In this document: piece after piece, positions 5,858 to 7,776 of the stretch
How the letters are laid out: each line of letters opens with the position of its first letter
Position numbering within the stretch: position 1 is the stretch's first letter
Origin: Alphaproteobacteria bacterium
GTDB lineage: Bacteria > Pseudomonadota > Alphaproteobacteria > CACIAM-22H2
Direction: 5' to 3'
NCBI GenBank assembly: GCA_016869915.1
Contig: VGDA01000162.1
Span: 1-7,776 of the forward strand
Length of the DNA: 7,776 nt
Notes under the pieces: model-generated
Told to the model about the DNA's origin: nothing
The model's input: the letters and a program-made list of their open reading frames with translations, nothing else
The model's database searches: none
Program-made: the position numbers and the translations under genes

Positions 5858-6876
5858 TGCACGAATACGAGTCGATGCCGCCGATCTACGTCACCTACCT
5901 CAACCGCTTCGACGTCGAGGCGCTGGCGATGACCGACGACGAGATCCTCGCCGCGATCGAGGCGCAGCTCGCCGCGCAGGGCCGCGGCGAGACGGTCATC
6001 GAGCCGCGCATGCACCTCGAGCCGGGCGTCGCGCACGGGCACTTCAACGTCCTGCGCGGCTCGATGGGTGGCGCGGTGGATGCCGCCGGCGTGAAGGTCG
6101 TCTCGGACTTCCACGACAACTACCTGCACGGGCTGCCGTCGGAGCTGGCGATCCTGCTGCTCATGGACCGCGCGACCGGGGCGCCGAAGGCGATCATCGA
6201 CGCCTCGATGGTCACCGACATGCGCACCGGGGCGGTCACCGCGATCGGCGCCAGGTACCTCGCGCGCCGGGGCTCGAAGGTGCTCGGCCATGTAGGCGCG
6301 CGCGGCACCGCGTACTGGAACGTGCGGCTGATGGACCGGATCTTCGACTTCGACGAGATCCGCGTGCATTCGCGCAGGCCCGAGAGCCGCCTGGCCTTCG
6401 CGGCGCGTCTGGAGCGCGACCTCGGCATGCGCGTGGTGGTGACGGAGGACTGGGAGAGCTGCGTGCGCGGCGCGGACATCGTGGTCGAGGCCTCGCGGCT
6501 GGTCGAGCCGCGCCCGCTGCTGCGCGCGGAGTGGATCGCGAAGGGCGCGCTGGTCATGCCCTATGGCACCGTGAGCGCGGTCGATGTCGGCGTGGCCGAC
6601 ATCGCCGACAAGTTCCTGATGGACGATTTCGGCCAGGCGCGCGCCGGCCGCTTCGGCGCGCTGCGGCCCATGTTCGAGTGCGGCAAGCTGCACGAGGGGC
6701 GTTTCCACGCCGAGCTCGGGCAGGTCGTGGCCGGGCTCCGGCCGGGGCGCGAGCGCGACGACGAGACCATCCTGTTCTGGCATCGCGGCCTGTCGCTCTC
6801 GGACATCGCGCTGGGGCACGCGATGCTCGAGAAGGCCGCCGCGCGCGGCATCGGCCAGCGCCTGCGCTTTGCCTGA
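5854..6876 (+). CDS. Ornithine cyclodeaminase / mu-crystallin family protein
   Basis: 340-residue NAD(P)-dependent protein of the ornithine cyclodeaminase/mu-crystallin family. Members include ornithine and lysine cyclodeaminases, alanine dehydrogenase, ketimine reductases and siderophore diamino-acid enzymes. Visible landmarks are GVKVV with K81, SELAILLLMDRATGAPKAII (96-115), TDMRTGAVTAIGARYLA (121-137), the Rossmann segment KVLGHVGARGTAYWNVRLMD (142-161), EIRVHSRRPE (168-177), GADIVVEAS (206-214) and HAELGQVVAGLRPGRERDDE (285-304). The usual GxGxQA loop is replaced by GARGTA, marking a divergent subfamily with uncertain substrate. ATG 5854 overlaps the upstream stop as ATGA. ATG 5857 has better spacing from GGGAG (7 versus 4 bases) and would shorten the protein by one residue. 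The reading frame is open far upstream, but that part is a shadow of the dehydrogenase gene. Confidence 0.88.
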   Translation: MMHEYESMPPIYVTYLNRFDVEALAMTDDEILAAIEAQLAAQGRGETVIEPRMHLEPGVAHGHFNVLRGSMGGAVDAAGVKVVSDFHDNYLHGLPSELAILLLMDRATGAPKAIIDASMVTDMRTGAVTAIGARYLARRGSKVLGHVGARGTAYWNVRLMDRIFDFDEIRVHSRRPESRLAFAARLERDLGMRVVVTEDWESCVRGADIVVEASRLVEPRPLLRAEWIAKGALVMPYGTVSAVDVGVADIADKFLMDDFGQARAGRFGALRPMFECGKLHEGRFHAELGQVVAGLRPGRERDDETILFWHRGLSLSDIALGHAMLEKAAARGIGQRLRFA

Positions 6877-6906
6877 CGGGGCGCGCGGGCGCGCGCCCGC
6901 CCCGGC
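6877..6906. repeat. GC-rich inverted repeat between convergent genes
   Basis: The 30-bp gap between the cyclodeaminase stop (6874-6876) and the transferase stop (6909-6907) is almost entirely self-complementary. It holds a perfect 16-bp palindrome GCGGGCGCGCGCCCGC (6885-6900) and alternative 7-bp arms CGGGGCG (6877-6883) and CGCCCCG (6898-6904). A strong hairpin could form in either transcript. Neither strand has a T-run after it, so it is not a canonical intrinsic terminator. It may stabilise 3' ends or simply reflect base composition. Confidence 0.5.
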
Positions 6907-7776
6907 TCAGGCGGTGGCGACGTAGCCGTCGCGCCGCGGGTCGCAGCCGCCGGTCATCGCGCCGGTCTCCGGGTCGATGACGATGCCGTGCATGCCGCCG
7001 ACCGTCATCGTCCAGGGCACGTAGGACTCGGCCGCGTGGCCGCGCGCGTTCAGCGCCTCGACCACCTCCGGCCGCACGCGGCCCTCGACCTGCACGCGCC
7101 TGCCGTCCCAGAGGCGCGCGCGCGGCGCCTCGATCGCGTCCTGGATCTGCAGCCCGTAGTCGACGAGCTGCACCATGGTCTGGGTCTGGGTCTGGCAGAT
7201 GCCGTAGCTGCCCGGCGTGCCGAGCGCGAGCACCGGGCGGCCCTTGCGCGTCGCGATGGTCGGCGCGGTGGGCAGCGCCAGCGGGCCGCCGGGGCGCATG
7301 TAGTTCGTGCCCTTCGGGTTGACCTCGCCCCAGTAGAGGAAGTTGTTGAGGCACACGCCCGTGCCCGGCACGACGACGCCGCAGCCGAAGGTGGCGCCGA
7401 GGCTCTGGGTGATGCACACCACGTTGCCCTCGCGGTCGGCGGCGGAGAACGAGGTCGTGTGCTCCTTGCGCTCGTCGATCGGGCGCGCCTCGATCCACTG
7501 CTCGGTCGGGCCGTCGATCGGCTTGCCGTCGGCGACGCGCTTCCTGAGCTTCGCCACGAAGCGCTCGGAGAGCAGCTCCTTCAGCTTGCGCTTGTCGGGG
7601 TTGTTGTGCGCGATGCGCGCGCCGGCCGCGACGCGGATCGCGCGCCAGACGAGGTCGAGGTGGTCGACGCCGTTGCGCTCGAGCCGCGCGACGTCGAAGC
7701 CGTCGAGGATGCGCAGCGTCAGCAGGTACTGGAATCCCTCGCAGGGCGGCGGCAGCGTGTGCACCGCCATGCCGCG
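6907..7776 (-). CDS. Gamma-glutamyltransferase family protein, C-terminal part (5' end outside window)
   Basis: Ntn-hydrolase of the gamma-glutamyltranspeptidase family, which cleaves gamma-glutamyl or related amide bonds after self-processing into two subunits. The 289 visible residues (numbered from the right edge) start RGMAVHTLPPPCEGFQ, matching the late large-subunit stretch YRGY..PPPS.GG, so ATG 7770 is internal and the gene continues beyond 7776. The small subunit should begin at T107 in EHTTSFSAADREGNV (106-119), equivalent to the catalytic Thr of E. coli GGT in TTHYSVVD. Also seen are SLGATFGCGVVVPGTGVCLN (125-144), RPGGPLALPTAPTI (161-174) and GTPGSYG (186-192). The usual SPGG oxyanion motif is changed to TPGS, and the substrate loop is short, so it may be a related amidase (acylase or oxamate hydrolase-like) rather than a true glutathione enzyme. 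It converges on the cyclodeaminase gene. Confidence 0.88.
   Translation of the reverse strand, partial: RGMAVHTLPPPCEGFQYLLTLRILDGFDVARLERNGVDHLDLVWRAIRVAAGARIAHNNPDKRKLKELLSERFVAKLRKRVADGKPIDGPTEQWIEARPIDERKEHTTSFSAADREGNVVCITQSLGATFGCGVVVPGTGVCLNNFLYWGEVNPKGTNYMRPGGPLALPTAPTIATRKGRPVLALGTPGSYGICQTQTQTMVQLVDYGLQIQDAIEAPRARLWDGRRVQVEGRVRPEVVEALNARGHAAESYVPWTMTVGGMHGIVIDPETGAMTGGCDPRRDGYVATA

Noticed and set aside
7768..7770. ATG 7770 as a real start of the GGT-family gene
   Set aside because: The frame stays open to the window edge, and the residues before and after it match an internal stretch (RG..V..LPPP) of the large subunit.

Overview
This is a very GC-rich window (well over 70% G+C, with third positions almost all G or C), densely packed with bacterial genes. 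The protein families and gene organisation suggest a proteobacterium, most likely an alphaproteobacterium of the Rhodospirillales/Rhizobiales kind; this is an impression from resemblance, not a computed placement. There are no RNA genes, CRISPR arrays, insertion sequences or phage genes. The content looks like ordinary chromosomal metabolic and transport genes.

Layout. The + strand opens with the last 32 codons of what is probably an ABC-transporter permease (1-99). A 133-bp gap leads to a SulP-family anion transporter with a C-terminal STAS domain (233-1879). Its natural N-terminus appears to be interrupted by an in-frame amber codon four codons after the best ATG (173). It ends tail to tail with a macro-domain-like protein of unknown function on the - strand (1876-2901); the two stop codons share the tetranucleotide CTAG. 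That protein is translationally linked to an upstream LysR-type regulator (2904-3848, - strand).

Divergent from lysR, after a 150-bp control region with a plausible operator and two back-to-back promoters, is a + strand unit. It begins with a 24-codon mini-ORF (4002-4076) that reads like the first residues of an FMN-dependent NADH-azoreductase and stops exactly where a pirin/quercetinase-family gene starts (4073-4789, ATGA overlap). I interpret this as the scar of a lysR / azoR-pirin locus that lost the body of azoR.

Next come a ketopantoate reductase-family dehydrogenase (4829-5857) and an ornithine cyclodeaminase/mu-crystallin-family protein (5854-6876), again joined by an ATGA overlap and probably acting on the same substrate pathway. 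A convergent gamma-glutamyltransferase-family gene (6907 to the right edge, - strand, 5' end outside the window) closes the region, separated from the dehydrogenase pair by a 30-bp gap containing a perfect 16-bp GC palindrome.

How the genes work together. Two dehydrogenase-fold proteins next to a gamma-glutamyl hydrolase/transferase suggest catabolism of an amino-acid-like or amide compound, but the substrate cannot be read from the sequence. The LysR regulator most likely controls the divergent pirin unit and its own operon with the macro-like gene. I found no clear candidate for a wholly new defence or mobile system. The items most worth follow-up are the azoreductase scar with its coupled leader ORF, the SulP amber codon, and the uncharacterised macro-like protein in a LysR operon.
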